From an uncultured Bacteroidales bacterium (GTDB taxonomy: Bacteria; Bacteroidota; Bacteroidia; Bacteroidales; Paludibacteraceae), in contig CAMHQP010000003.1 of the NCBI GenBank assembly GCA_946187555.1, positions 1 to 62,563 of the forward strand: a stretch of 62,563 nt of DNA, read 5' to 3'. The position numbers and the translations under genes are program-made. The notes below the pieces were generated by a model that was not told the DNA's origin, did no database searches, and saw only the letters and a list, made by a program, of their open reading frames with translations. Below, one piece after another: positions 7,487 through 14,900 of this stretch. How positions within the stretch are numbered: the first letter of the stretch is position 1; each line of letters opens with the position of its first letter.

Positions 7487-9142
7487 TTATTTAAGTGTAT
7501 AAAATTTATGATTCCAAGCTGTTGATTTGATGTGCGGCAAGATGATGATACCCTCTTTGGGTGTCTTGCCGGCGAGATAGAGCGCGTAAGCAACGGCTGC
7601 CATTTCGTCCTCTGCTTTCGCAGCGGGTTGAGCAGCAGGTTTAGCGGCAGGTGCAGCGGCTACAGCAACTGCTTGACCTGCTTTGGCGCGGCGCTCTGCG
7701 AGATCCTTATTGAACTGCTCTTTCGCCAGACCGGACTTGTACTCGCGGTATTGCTTGTCGTGCATAGCGAACTCAAAGAGTTCCTCATCGTCCTGTCCGC
7801 GATCCCAACCGAGTTCTTTCATCTCTTGGATATACTGCGGCAGTACATCCGGATAGAGTTTCTGCGGGTCGTCGGTGTAGAACTCGAAGCCTTTCTCTTT
7901 GGCCAACTCGATGATTTCCGGAGCCAACTCGCCGGGCAGTTTACCGGACTTACCGAGTATCATGCCCCACATCGCGGGATCCATACGCGTGAAGTCTTTC
8001 TCACCCATCGAGCGGCTGAAGAGATTCATCAGCGCAGCGTTCTTGACATATTGGCTGAACGGCGTTACGAGACACGGTGTTCCTAACATCGGCCAGATAC
8101 GTTGAACCTCATCGAAGAGTTGCACAAGCAATTCGTCTTCGCTGAGCTCTTTCTCGCCTTTCTTCTTGAGGTTGGCATTGATCGCCGCGTGCATACCTTT
8201 GAGATCGGCCATAAGTGAACCCATCATACCACCGGGCAGACCACAGCCGACAAGCAACGAAGTCATGAGGCTGTTCTTCGGGTCAATCCAATAACCGAGG
8301 AAATCATCGATGAACTCCTGCGTGAGCGAACGCGCTTCCATATAGGCCTTCATATTGATGTCTTTTACGAGGAAGCCGGCATCGCGAAGCATCGCCTGGA
8401 TGGTGATTACATCCGGATGCACCTTTCCCCATGCGAGCGGTTCCATGGCTACATCGAGTACATCACCACCGGCTTTCGCCACCTCCAGCATCGAAGCGAC
8501 CGAGAAACCGGGTCCACAGTGTCCGTGGTATTGGATGATGATATCCGGATGTTTGGCCTTAATAGCTGCCACGATGACGCCCAGCATATGCGGGCGACCG
8601 ATACCGGCCATATCCTTCAGACAAATCTCTTGTGCGCCACCTTCTATCAACTGCTCTGCGAGGTTGATGTAATACTCTGCAGTATGCACTTTCGAATAGG
8701 TGATACACATTGTGGCTTGCGCGGTCATGCCGGCCTCTTTCGCCCATTTGATGGACGGAATAATATTACGCGGGTCATTCAAACCGCAGAAAATACGGGT
8801 GATATCCGTTCCCTGCGCGTGCTTCACTTTGTACATCAACTGGCGTACATCTGCCGGAACGGGGTTCATACGCAGCGCGTTGAGTCCGCGGTCGAGCATG
8901 TGGGTCTTGATACCTGCCTCGTTGAACGGTTTGCAGAACGTACGAACAGCTTGGTTCGGGTTCTCACCGTAGAGGAGGTTCACTTGCTCCGACGCACCAC
9001 CGTTGGTCTCTACGCGATCGAAACATCCCATGTCGATGATGACGGGTGCAATTTTTGCCAGTTGGTCTTTGCGCGGCACGTACTTTCCGCTACTCTGCCA
9101 CATGTCGCGGTAAACCAAACTAAATTGAATTTCTTTTTTCAT
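7487..9142 (-). CDS. Biotin-dependent carboxyltransferase (OadA/PycB-like) with a gamma-like tail
   Basis: About 470 residues form the HMGL-type TIM barrel plus conserved carboxylase domain of oxaloacetate decarboxylase alpha or pyruvate carboxylase subunit B. The carbamylated-Lys strand (ICLKDMAG) and metal ligands (YHGHCGPG) are present, while the usual N-terminal LRDGHQS motif reads YRDMWQSSG. No biotinyl domain with MKM follows. Instead an Ala/Pro-rich linker leads to a 40-residue segment (AAVAYALYLAGK ... STAWNHKFYTLK) resembling the C-terminus of OAD/MMD gamma or delta subunits. The biotin carrier and beta subunit must be encoded elsewhere. It lies 15 nt downstream of the Wzi-like gene and 18 nt before serC. 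Confidence 0.82.
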   Translation of the reverse strand: MKKEIQFSLVYRDMWQSSGKYVPRKDQLAKIAPVIIDMGCFDRVETNGGASEQVNLLYGENPNQAVRTFCKPFNEAGIKTHMLDRGLNALRMNPVPADVRQLMYKVKHAQGTDITRIFCGLNDPRNIIPSIKWAKEAGMTAQATMCITYSKVHTAEYYINLAEQLIEGGAQEICLKDMAGIGRPHMLGVIVAAIKAKHPDIIIQYHGHCGPGFSVASMLEVAKAGGDVLDVAMEPLAWGKVHPDVITIQAMLRDAGFLVKDINMKAYMEARSLTQEFIDDFLGYWIDPKNSLMTSLLVGCGLPGGMMGSLMADLKGMHAAINANLKKKGEKELSEDELLVQLFDEVQRIWPMLGTPCLVTPFSQYVKNAALMNLFSRSMGEKDFTRMDPAMWGMILGKSGKLPGELAPEIIELAKEKGFEFYTDDPQKLYPDVLPQYIQEMKELGWDRGQDDEELFEFAMHDKQYREYKSGLAKEQFNKDLAERRAKAGQAVAVAAAPAAKPAAQPAAKAEDEMAAVAYALYLAGKTPKEGIIILPHIKSTAWNHKFYTLK

Positions 9143-9157
9143 TATATTAGCTTTTAA

Positions 9158-10882
9158 TTAAAATCCGAAACTAAGTCCGCAAGTCAAAGTCAGTTTTTTG
9201 CCTTGCAGATAAACGGGCGAGTACTTCGCTAAGTCCGCCGGGTCATTTGCCCGCGCATAATTGAACGCGGCGTCCACATGCGCATAGCAGTTATTGAACA
9301 CCTCATAAACTGCGCGGAACTTGATTTCATCATTCCGCCAAATAGCGTTCCTGAACGGTTTGTTCGAGATGATCTTGCCGATATCGCCGCGAATATAGTC
9401 GTACGCCGTGTATTTGGTGTCGTTCGTGTAGTCGAGCGTCAGACGCAAGCTGCGCGTCGGACGGTAACTGATCTGCAGCCAAATGCTCTGCGCGTTTGAA
9501 CCCATATAATGCCCCATCTGGTAGCTGTTCGAAGTATAATCGAGCACTTTGATCGAGTGTTCGTAGGTCGCTATGTTCGAGCGCACGAACTCTCCGCGCA
9601 GCGCCAGACCTTTGACCGGCCAACCACTCCAGTTGAAACCGACCAGATAGGAATACAGGTTGTGCTGCGGGTCGGATTTCTTCATTCGGCTGAGTTTGAA
9701 CTCATCGATAAAGAACGAGCCGTAGAGCCGCAAGTGGTCGGTGGGACGTACAGTGATAGTTGCAAAAGCCTGCGAGTTCTGGTTCTCCGTGCGGAGACCT
9801 TTGGTCAGCAGGTGGTCAAGCGACTTGTAGAACGCAATCGGAATGAAATACGCTGCTTGCACGTTCCGCTCCGCATAAACGATCGAGTTACCGAAACCGA
9901 ACTGGATATACTTGCATGGCATGAAGGTGAACATGTTCGCCGCCATGAACTTATTGGCAGGACGGTACTCGCGCTGGGTACCTGTTGCCGTTTGTTGCTC
10001 GGAGTACCAATAGGTCGAGTCGATCACGTTGGACGGCAGCCATGCGTGGAAATAGTCGAATTGGAACCACTTACATGGCGTGATCTGGATGGTGAACATC
10101 GGCACAGCAGGGTTGTGAGCCGAGAGAATGTTCGAGCAATGTTGCGCATCACCCCATGTAATCCGTTCGCGCTGCACGCCGATGGATCCCCACCATGCGT
10201 AGAGCGAAATACCGCCACGCGAGTCGGAGAAATCCCCGCCGTAATTTGCCTCTTTGTATTGAACGCCAGGGAGATTATTGAGGTAACCGGGTTTCGTGAT
10301 ACGCGAACCGTCTGTACCTTGTTTTGCCCACGAGTTATCGCGTATCGAGCCCCAGATAGAGAGGTGATGCGCGATGTCCATCTGGATCTCGGCGCCATAC
10401 CAACGATGCGTCAAAAGCCCTTTCTTGTTGTACATCAGATCCATGCCGAGGATGGGTCGCACACGCATCTTGAAGATCTTGTCTTTGGTCAAGATGTGCA
10501 GCGACGGGTCTGCAAGCGATAGGTTCGACACTTTCGTGATCCACTGTGTCACATGGCGATGCCCGTAACTATAATACGTCGGGAGTGTGTCGCATTCCAA
10601 CGCATAATCCTGCAGGTAGAACTGCAGGTCATCCTTCTGGCGTTGGTTGAGCAGCGAATCCCTACTCTGCGCTTCTCTGAGCCGTGCGGCGATATAATCG
10701 CGGGTATAAGGCTTGATGGCGGCGTTCGTTTGGATAACGCCGTCGGTGGTCAACTCCTCCAGAAAATCGTAGATCTCCGTGTACTCGATCATCTCCGGAA
10801 TCCGTTGTGCCCGAAGGGAACAAGGAACAAGGAGTAAGGAGCACAGCGCAAGGAGAACTATTTTACTTCGCGTAGCGTGCAT
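9158..10882 (-). CDS. Outer membrane beta-barrel protein, Wzi-like (capsule assembly family)
   Basis: This is a 574-residue exported protein. I chose the ATG at 10882 because it leads into a signal peptide (MHATRSKIVLLALC ... SLRAQ); the longer frame would need a TTG. The mature part starts with an alpha-helical region (residues about 25-95), then many alternating aromatic beta strands, ending in LTCGLSFGF with a terminal Phe typical of barrels. The pattern resembles Bacteroidota proteins annotated as Wzi-family capsule assembly proteins, but no catalytic or signature motif proves it. The signal-peptide core is encoded by six heptamers (10817-10858). Its start overlaps the ompH-like gene by 20 nt. 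Confidence 0.6.
   Translation of the reverse strand: MHATRSKIVLLALCSLLLVPCSLRAQRIPEMIEYTEIYDFLEELTTDGVIQTNAAIKPYTRDYIAARLREAQSRDSLLNQRQKDDLQFYLQDYALECDTLPTYYSYGHRHVTQWITKVSNLSLADPSLHILTKDKIFKMRVRPILGMDLMYNKKGLLTHRWYGAEIQMDIAHHLSIWGSIRDNSWAKQGTDGSRITKPGYLNNLPGVQYKEANYGGDFSDSRGGISLYAWWGSIGVQRERITWGDAQHCSNILSAHNPAVPMFTIQITPCKWFQFDYFHAWLPSNVIDSTYWYSEQQTATGTQREYRPANKFMAANMFTFMPCKYIQFGFGNSIVYAERNVQAAYFIPIAFYKSLDHLLTKGLRTENQNSQAFATITVRPTDHLRLYGSFFIDEFKLSRMKKSDPQHNLYSYLVGFNWSGWPVKGLALRGEFVRSNIATYEHSIKVLDYTSNSYQMGHYMGSNAQSIWLQISYRPTRSLRLTLDYTNDTKYTAYDYIRGDIGKIISNKPFRNAIWRNDEIKFRAVYEVFNNCYAHVDAAFNYARANDPADLAKYSPVYLQGKKLTLTCGLSFGF
10817..10858 (-). repeat. Six-unit heptamer array encoding a signal-peptide core
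   Basis: On the plus strand the units are GGAACAA, GGAACAA, GGAGTAA, GGAGCAC, AGCGCAA and GGAGAAC (42 nt). On the coding strand they are read as LCSLLLVPCSL, the hydrophobic core of the Wzi-like protein's signal peptide. Gain or loss of one unit would shift the frame and abolish the protein. Confidence 0.75.
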
Positions 10883-11492
10883 TGAGTCCCTCAATTACTT
10901 CGTCCGTGATATCGTAACCTGCTGTCTTGTTGAGCAGTACTGCGTCGTTGAGAATGAGGTGATAGTGACCATCTGCGTTCATATCACGCAGGTAAGCCTG
11001 TACGGAGTCTTGGAGCTGTTGGGTCAGCGCAGCCTGTTGATTCATAAAATCGTTGCTCAGTTGCTGACGAAGGTTCTCCAGCTCTTGCTGCTTCGCCATG
11101 AGTTGCTGCTCTTTCTTCTGCAAACGAGCTTGCTCGCTCTCTGCTCGCTCACGGCTCAGGAAAGCACCTGCTTCTACTTTCTTTTGGAAGTTCAATACAT
11201 CTTGTTGGAAAGTCTCGTACTCTTTCTGGAAAGCTCTGGCTTTGGTGTCGAGCTTCACCATCGACTCCTCATATTGTGCCTGGAGTTTGTCCGAAGACTC
11301 AACCGCCAAAGTGTAATGCTTGAGGATCGAATCGGTGTTCACTACAGCGATCGGCATCAACTCGCCTTGCGCCGCTACCTCACGTACCTCGGAAACGTTG
11401 TTCTTCGGCATCTTCACCAAAAATACCACTAACAATGCTACAATACCTGCAGCTAAAATCGAATCTACAATAAAACCAATTTTGTTGTTCAT
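10863..11492 (-). CDS. OmpH/Skp-like periplasmic chaperone
   Basis: The protein has 209 residues. An N-terminal hydrophobic segment (residues about 5-28) acts as signal peptide or membrane anchor. Then comes a short beta segment with IAVVNTDSIL, the hallmark entry of OmpH/Skp proteins, and a long Gln/Glu/Lys-rich coiled coil (about residues 65-165) that would form the tentacle-like arms holding unfolded outer membrane proteins. It is encoded between a small membrane protein (2-nt gap) and an outer membrane barrel (20-nt overlap), which fits a role in barrel assembly. The uncleaved-looking anchor is unusual for Skp, so an anchored variant is possible. Confidence 0.75.
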   Translation of the reverse strand: MNNKIGFIVDSILAAGIVALLVVFLVKMPKNNVSEVREVAAQGELMPIAVVNTDSILKHYTLAVESSDKLQAQYEESMVKLDTKARAFQKEYETFQQDVLNFQKKVEAGAFLSRERAESEQARLQKKEQQLMAKQQELENLRQQLSNDFMNQQAALTQQLQDSVQAYLRDMNADGHYHLILNDAVLLNKTAGYDITDEVIEGLNARYAK

Positions 11493-11494
11493 AA

Positions 11495-11701
11495 TTATAA
11501 TTTGTTAATATCAATTTTGCGTTCTGATTTGCGCTGTTCCTCTTTGTCGAGGGTCTTGGCGCAATGTATTTGGTCTTGCTTCATGCGCGCATTCTGATGA
11601 ATATGCTGGGAGCGGAAGGTATGGTCTTTGCGAAAGATCACCCCTACGCTAAGCAGCAAAATCGCCACCCCCACAAGCCCTATAATCATTATTATTTTCA
11701 T
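11495..11701 (-). CDS. Small single-pass membrane protein, unknown function
   Basis: The 68-residue product has one N-terminal transmembrane helix (MKIIMIIGLVGVAILLLSVGVIF) and a basic, His- and Gln-containing tail with one Cys. I start it at the ATG at 11701; longer frames begin upstream of the promoter. It is the first gene of the operon, about 20 nt after the -7 element at 11729-11722, and lies 2 nt from the ompH-like gene. It resembles short membrane proteins common in Bacteroidales, without known role. A part in envelope biogenesis is only suggested by position. Confidence 0.7.
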   Translation of the reverse strand: MKIIMIIGLVGVAILLLSVGVIFRKDHTFRSQHIHQNARMKQDQIHCAKTLDKEEQRKSERKIDINKL

Positions 11702-11721
11702 GCGCGCGCATATTTCGGCTG

Positions 11722-11752
11722 CAAAGGTACAAAAAAAAATTGACATACACAA
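11722..11752 (-). promoter_or_regulatory. Promoter of the eight-gene minus-strand operon, inside a terminator
   Basis: TTG (11752-11750), a 20-nt spacer with nine T residues, and TACCTTTG (11729-11722) followed by CAGCC match the window consensus. The -33 part is also the 3' arm of the terminator hairpin at 11763-11742, and the spacer is its T-tract. Transcription should begin near 11718-11715. Confidence 0.85.
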
Positions 11753-11763
11753 GAGTGTATGCC
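11731..11763 (-). terminator. Terminator of the GNAT-prsW operon, fused to the next promoter
   Basis: Stem GGCATACAC / GTGTATGTC (one G-T pair) with loop TCTT is followed by AA and nine T residues. It lies 25 nt after the prsW stop on the same strand. Its 3' arm and T-tract coincide with the -33 element and spacer of the following promoter. Confidence 0.85.
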
Positions 11764-11787
11764 ATTTTTTGATGAGAATTGTCGATT

Positions 11788-12471
11788 TTAACGCGCTACG
11801 AGTTCGTTGACTTTCTTCTGTGCGGCTTTTTGGAGTTTGATACAGAAGTAGATCAGCGCGAAGAAACAGATACCTCCTGCGACGGGATCGACCGAGCCGC
11901 TCATGGCCAGGGAGTCATAGACACCATGCGCCAAAACGGGCATTAAGAAGACCTTAGCGGCTACCTTGGGAGAGTGATCCACAAAGTGGTAGATGGCGTA
12001 ATAGTAACCCATTATGATGGCGAAAGCATAGTGTCCGGGAACGGCCAAGAGTGCACGCATGACAGCGACCGAAACCCATCCTTCTCCGCTGGAGAGGACA
12101 TAGCCGACGTTCTCTATCGCGGCAAAGCCGAGTCCGACACAAACGGCATAGACAATACCGTCAAAATGCTCGTCGAAATGCGGGTTTTTGCGGAGGATAA
12201 GCCACAAAGCCAGGAGTTTGGCTGCTTCTTCGGGAACAGCTGCAACAAAGAAGGCTTCCACAGTGGTACCGAAGAGCGTGGTGGGGCCTCCTGCAGGGAA
12301 GAGCCAATGCATGACAACGCCCTCTACGTAAGCGACAGGAATACAGATAATTACGCCGGCCAAAAGGGCGCGAAAAAGCCATCGGAAAGGCTCCGGTTGA
12401 ACATCCATGCGCCAGATGTAAAGGAAGAGTAACAATGCGGGCAAAAGTGCCGCAATAAGCATGTAGTACAT
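11788..12471 (-). CDS. prsW: PrsW family intramembrane metalloprotease
   Basis: The gene encodes a 227-residue polytopic membrane protein with about seven hydrophobic segments. The motifs of PrsW-type (CAAX/Abi-like) glutamic metalloproteases are in order: EEAAK near residue 80, a GFAAIENVGY block, VPGHYAFAIIMGYYY, and LAHGVYDSLA. In Bacillus, PrsW cleaves an anti-sigma factor inside the membrane; here no anti-sigma gene is nearby, so the substrate is unknown. It follows the GNAT gene by 7 nt and ends 25 nt before a terminator. Two close ATGs are possible starts (12471 and 12462). Confidence 0.87.
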   Translation of the reverse strand: MYYMLIAALLPALLLFLYIWRMDVQPEPFRWLFRALLAGVIICIPVAYVEGVVMHWLFPAGGPTTLFGTTVEAFFVAAVPEEAAKLLALWLILRKNPHFDEHFDGIVYAVCVGLGFAAIENVGYVLSSGEGWVSVAVMRALLAVPGHYAFAIIMGYYYAIYHFVDHSPKVAAKVFLMPVLAHGVYDSLAMSGSVDPVAGGICFFALIYFCIKLQKAAQKKVNELVAR

Positions 12472-12478
12472 AATAGTA

Positions 12479-13309
12479 TTAATGAGTTAATGATTTTGTC
12501 ATATGAATGTGAGGAATGCCGGCTTCCATGAAGACGTTTCCAAATGTTCTAAATCCGAACTGCTCGTAGAAGGAAACTACTTGTGTTTGCGCATGCAAAA
12601 CGATAGAGTCGGCTCCTTGTCTTTCTGCTTCTAAGATAGTTTGTTCGAGGATATATTTACCGCAGCCATTATTGCGTTCGGTTGTGAGCATTCTACCGAT
12701 GATCCATTGTCCCGGTTCTTCCCCTTGGAATAAGCGTGCATAGGCTACGACGCGACCTTTGCGATGCAGTGCCAGATGGACGGCATTATAGTCGATGTCG
12801 TCGAAGTCCTGGTAGGCGATATGTTGCTCCAGATAGAAGACTGCGAAACGCGCTTTAAGGATTTCGTATAACTCGGTTGTAGAGAGATCCGCAAAATGTT
12901 TGATATGTAGTTTTAGTCCTCGAGGAAGCGCTTTTGGTATTGGGTTTTTGCGTTGTTTCTTGGCTTGCGCTTGCTCGAGTTGGGTGCTTATAATAAAATG
13001 AGCAAATGACCGAACAGTACTGTAGCGTTTTGCAATCATATCGTGCTTAGCAGTGAGGTTTTGGTTGTAAGCAAGACGTTTTTTATCCCATTCGGCCTTT
13101 TGCTTGGGATCAGCTTCGATGGCATTTACGATGGCGGTGACTTTACCGAATAGTTTACGATGAGCGACCTGTGCTTTTGAAGGAGGCACAGAATTCTCGG
13201 AAGCGATGTATGACTGTTGTTCCCCGTTTCGGACGCGATAAATCTTATCGTCCTTTTTATTGAGTTTTCCGCTTGTTTTAGGGAAGGTGATGTCTTTTAC
13301 TTTTGCCAT
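12479..13309 (-). CDS. ElaA-like GNAT acetyltransferase with an unusual N-terminal domain
   Basis: The C-terminal 145 residues are a GNAT acetyltransferase of the ElaA type: ELYEILKARFAVFYLEQ, then AYARLF, IGRMLTTERNNGCGKYILEQ as the acetyl-CoA binding stretch, and VVSFYEQFGFRTFG. The first 115 or so residues are basic and not part of the enzyme fold. They carry SGKLNKKDDKIYRVRNGEQQSYIA and PPSKAQVAHRKLF, which recall short standalone Bacteroidota proteins of unknown role. The fusion is uncommon in my knowledge of the family. The mRNA has a leader of about 190 nt containing four 11-bp repeats. prsW follows 7 nt downstream. Confidence 0.8.
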   Translation of the reverse strand: MAKVKDITFPKTSGKLNKKDDKIYRVRNGEQQSYIASENSVPPSKAQVAHRKLFGKVTAIVNAIEADPKQKAEWDKKRLAYNQNLTAKHDMIAKRYSTVRSFAHFIISTQLEQAQAKKQRKNPIPKALPRGLKLHIKHFADLSTTELYEILKARFAVFYLEQHIAYQDFDDIDYNAVHLALHRKGRVVAYARLFQGEEPGQWIIGRMLTTERNNGCGKYILEQTILEAERQGADSIVLHAQTQVVSFYEQFGFRTFGNVFMEAGIPHIHMTKSLTH

Positions 13310-13385
13310 GTTTTAATCAAAAAGTATATATATACATAGTATATATATAGTATATGTTACAAAAATTGCTAAAAACAGGTTTTTT

Positions 13386-13429
13386 CCTATGGGTGTCCTA
13401 TGGGTATGTTATGGGTATCCTATGGTAAG
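13386..13429 (-). repeat. Four 11-bp tandem repeats (CCTATGGGTAT) in an mRNA leader
   Basis: Four 11-nt units (CCTATGGGTGT, CCTATGGGTAT, GTTATGGGTAT, CCTATGGTAAG) lie between the promoter at 13535 and the start at 13309. Eleven bp is close to one DNA turn, so a protein could bind one face; in RNA each unit presents ACCCATA. A TA-rich run (13325-13356) lies between the array and the start codon. Confidence 0.8.
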
Positions 13430-13504
13430 CATAGGGAGTTCCTCCTACGCGCCCATTTATAGTTCACGGGATATTCGCTGTATTTGTTTTTTCGTTTGCG
13501 GGTG

Positions 13505-13535
13505 CAAAGATACGAAAAATATTTGGGATGTGCAA
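13505..13535 (-). promoter_or_regulatory. Promoter of the GNAT-prsW operon
   Basis: TTG (13535-13533), a 20-nt spacer and TATCTTTG (13512-13505) followed by CACCC match the window consensus. The start codon is 195 nt downstream, giving the longest leader of any consensus-promoted gene here. Confidence 0.85.
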
Positions 13536-13729
13536 GAGAAAGGAGAAAAAAGTACCGATAAATAGCAAAAAACAAATTCCCACCGGAGGTACTTGCCGGG
13601 GTACACCCGCATTTATCCTGTATCGGGCGGGGCTTGGCGTTTTCGGAGTAAAGACGAGGACTATACTGGATAACTCGGCCGCTCGGCGGGATAGCGGCGA
13701 GAGTTAGACAGTAAAGAGCGCAACGAAGG
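13536..13729. other. GC-rich noncoding gap downstream of the HAD gene
   Basis: This gap of about 190 nt lies between the HAD phosphatase stop and the next promoter, both on the minus strand. It holds a hairpin of CTC + GCCGCT with AGCGGC + GAG (13674-13701, one bulged G) and two near-repeats around GTACTTGCCGGGGTAC. No reading frame or T-tract is convincing. It is probably the 3' untranslated region of the HAD transcript. Confidence 0.5.
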
Positions 13730-14356
13730 TTAGACGTCGAGGGCGGCGAGGAGGGAGGGGATGTCGGGGAAGGTAGTCCAGCCGACGGTTTGTTCGGCGG
13801 CGAGGCGGTTGGCTTCGATATCGTCGATGAAGAGGACTTCGGAATCAGTGTTAATCTGTTTATTTACAGCGAGATAGATTTCCGGTTCGGGCTTTGCCAT
13901 GTGCATCTTTTGGGATAGGAAAAGACCGTCAAAATGCGGGGCGAGTTGGTAGGTTTGGTTGATGTAATTGAAGTGGAGATCGTTGCCGTTGGAGAGCAGG
14001 TACACCTTATAGCCTTTGGCGCGTACTTGGTCGACGGCATCGAGGCGTTCTTGGGGCAGGTCGTCGAGCATGCTCATCCAAGCGTCGATGACTTGTTGGG
14101 GTGTCGTGCCCGGGCGACAATATTGGAGTACTTGTTCGACGAAGCTTTCTTGAGAAATAAGGCCTCGTTCGAAGTCCGCCATTAGTTGTTTGGTAGCAAT
14201 ACTAACGGCTTTAACGCCTTCGCCGTTCTTGTCCATACCTAAGATAGCGCGCATGTTTTGTTCGCCCATCAGGTTTTCGAAGGCCAGCATACAACGGGTC
14301 ACGTTCAACTTAATTAGTACGCCGCCTAAGTCAAATATAACGATCTTATTGTTCAT
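13730..14356 (-). CDS. HAD family phosphatase (YihX-like)
   Basis: This 208-residue haloacid dehalogenase-type hydrolase shows all four motifs: the nucleophile Asp in FDLGGVL near the N-terminus, LSNGN as motif II, Lys in AKPEPEIY as motif III, and FIDDIEAN as motif IV, with a helical cap of residues about 20-85. It probably dephosphorylates a small sugar or nucleotide phosphate in the cytoplasm; the substrate cannot be told. I start it at the ATG at 14356, since the in-frame extension would cross the promoter. The -7 element ends only 7 nt before this ATG, so the mRNA is nearly leaderless. Confidence 0.85.
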   Translation of the reverse strand: MNNKIVIFDLGGVLIKLNVTRCMLAFENLMGEQNMRAILGMDKNGEGVKAVSIATKQLMADFERGLISQESFVEQVLQYCRPGTTPQQVIDAWMSMLDDLPQERLDAVDQVRAKGYKVYLLSNGNDLHFNYINQTYQLAPHFDGLFLSQKMHMAKPEPEIYLAVNKQINTDSEVLFIDDIEANRLAAEQTVGWTTFPDIPSLLAALDV

Positions 14357-14363
14357 TCGGGTG

Positions 14364-14394
14364 CAAAGGTACGAAAAAATATTGAGATACGCAA
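14364..14394 (-). promoter_or_regulatory. Promoter of the HAD gene, divergent from bactofilin
   Basis: TTG (14394-14392), a 20-nt spacer and TACCTTTG (14371-14364) followed by CACCC match the consensus. The start codon at 14356 is 7 nt past the element. The -33 regions of this promoter and the bactofilin promoter form a perfect 9-bp inverted repeat (ATACGCAAG at 14386-14394, CTTGCGTAT at 14441-14449). Confidence 0.85.
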
Positions 14395-14441
14395 GAGTAA
14401 GAGGCAAAAATAGAAAAAATTAAGGAAAAACGCGCGCGGGC

Positions 14442-14472
14442 TTGCGTATGTAAAAAAAAAGTAGTATCTTTG
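14442..14472 (+). promoter_or_regulatory. Promoter of bactofilin and the long plus-strand gene run
   Basis: TTG (14442-14444), a 20-nt A-rich spacer and TATCTTTG (14465-14472) followed by CAGCC match the consensus. The leader of about 60 nt contains TGTGC/GCACA (14483-14498), a small hairpin close to the 5' end. Confidence 0.85.
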
Positions 14473-14534
14473 CAGCCGAATTGTGTGCGTATATGCACAG
14501 AGACACGAAGATTAATTAAAAATATATAGGAATT

Positions 14535-14900
14535 ATGGCAAATGAGAGACAACAAAGCGGAATGATGTTCAATGCATTAACCGCAGGAAGTAAGATCGTG
14601 GGTAACATCACGGCGGACAGTGATTTTCGTATTGACGGTTTGATCGAGGGTGATCTGAACTGTACGGGTAAGGTCGTTATCGGTGAGGCCGGTAAGATCA
14701 AAGGTACGGTTAGTTGCGCGAATGCAGAGATCATGGGTTTGATGGAAGGCAAGATCAATTGTTCGCAGCAGTTGAGCCTGCGTGCAAGCGGTAAGATCGT
14801 GGGTGATGTGAAGACGAAGACGCTGATCGTTGAGCCGGGTGCGATGTTTAACGGCACCTGCTCGATGGGCAATGAGGCAGCCAAAGCTGCCGTTAAATAG
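14535..14900 (+). CDS. Bactofilin
   Basis: This 121-residue protein is a polymer-forming bactofilin. After a 15-residue tail comes a right-handed beta-helix of repeating turns with Gly and hydrophobic spacing (SKIVGNITADSDFRIDG, EGDLNCTGKVVIGE, GKIKGTVSCANAEI and so on). Bactofilins assemble into cytoplasmic filaments that organise envelope growth and cell shape. It is the first gene after the promoter at 14442. The stop codon lies within an octamer array that fills the gap to the DUF1015 gene. No M23 peptidase partner is adjacent. Confidence 0.93.
   Translation: MANERQQSGMMFNALTAGSKIVGNITADSDFRIDGLIEGDLNCTGKVVIGEAGKIKGTVSCANAEIMGLMEGKINCSQQLSLRASGKIVGDVKTKTLIVEPGAMFNGTCSMGNEAAKAAVK

Noticed and set aside
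13536..13729. Possible small gene in the GC-rich gap
   Set aside because: No frame with a start codon, reasonable length and normal codon use was found; the hairpin and position fit a 3' untranslated region better.
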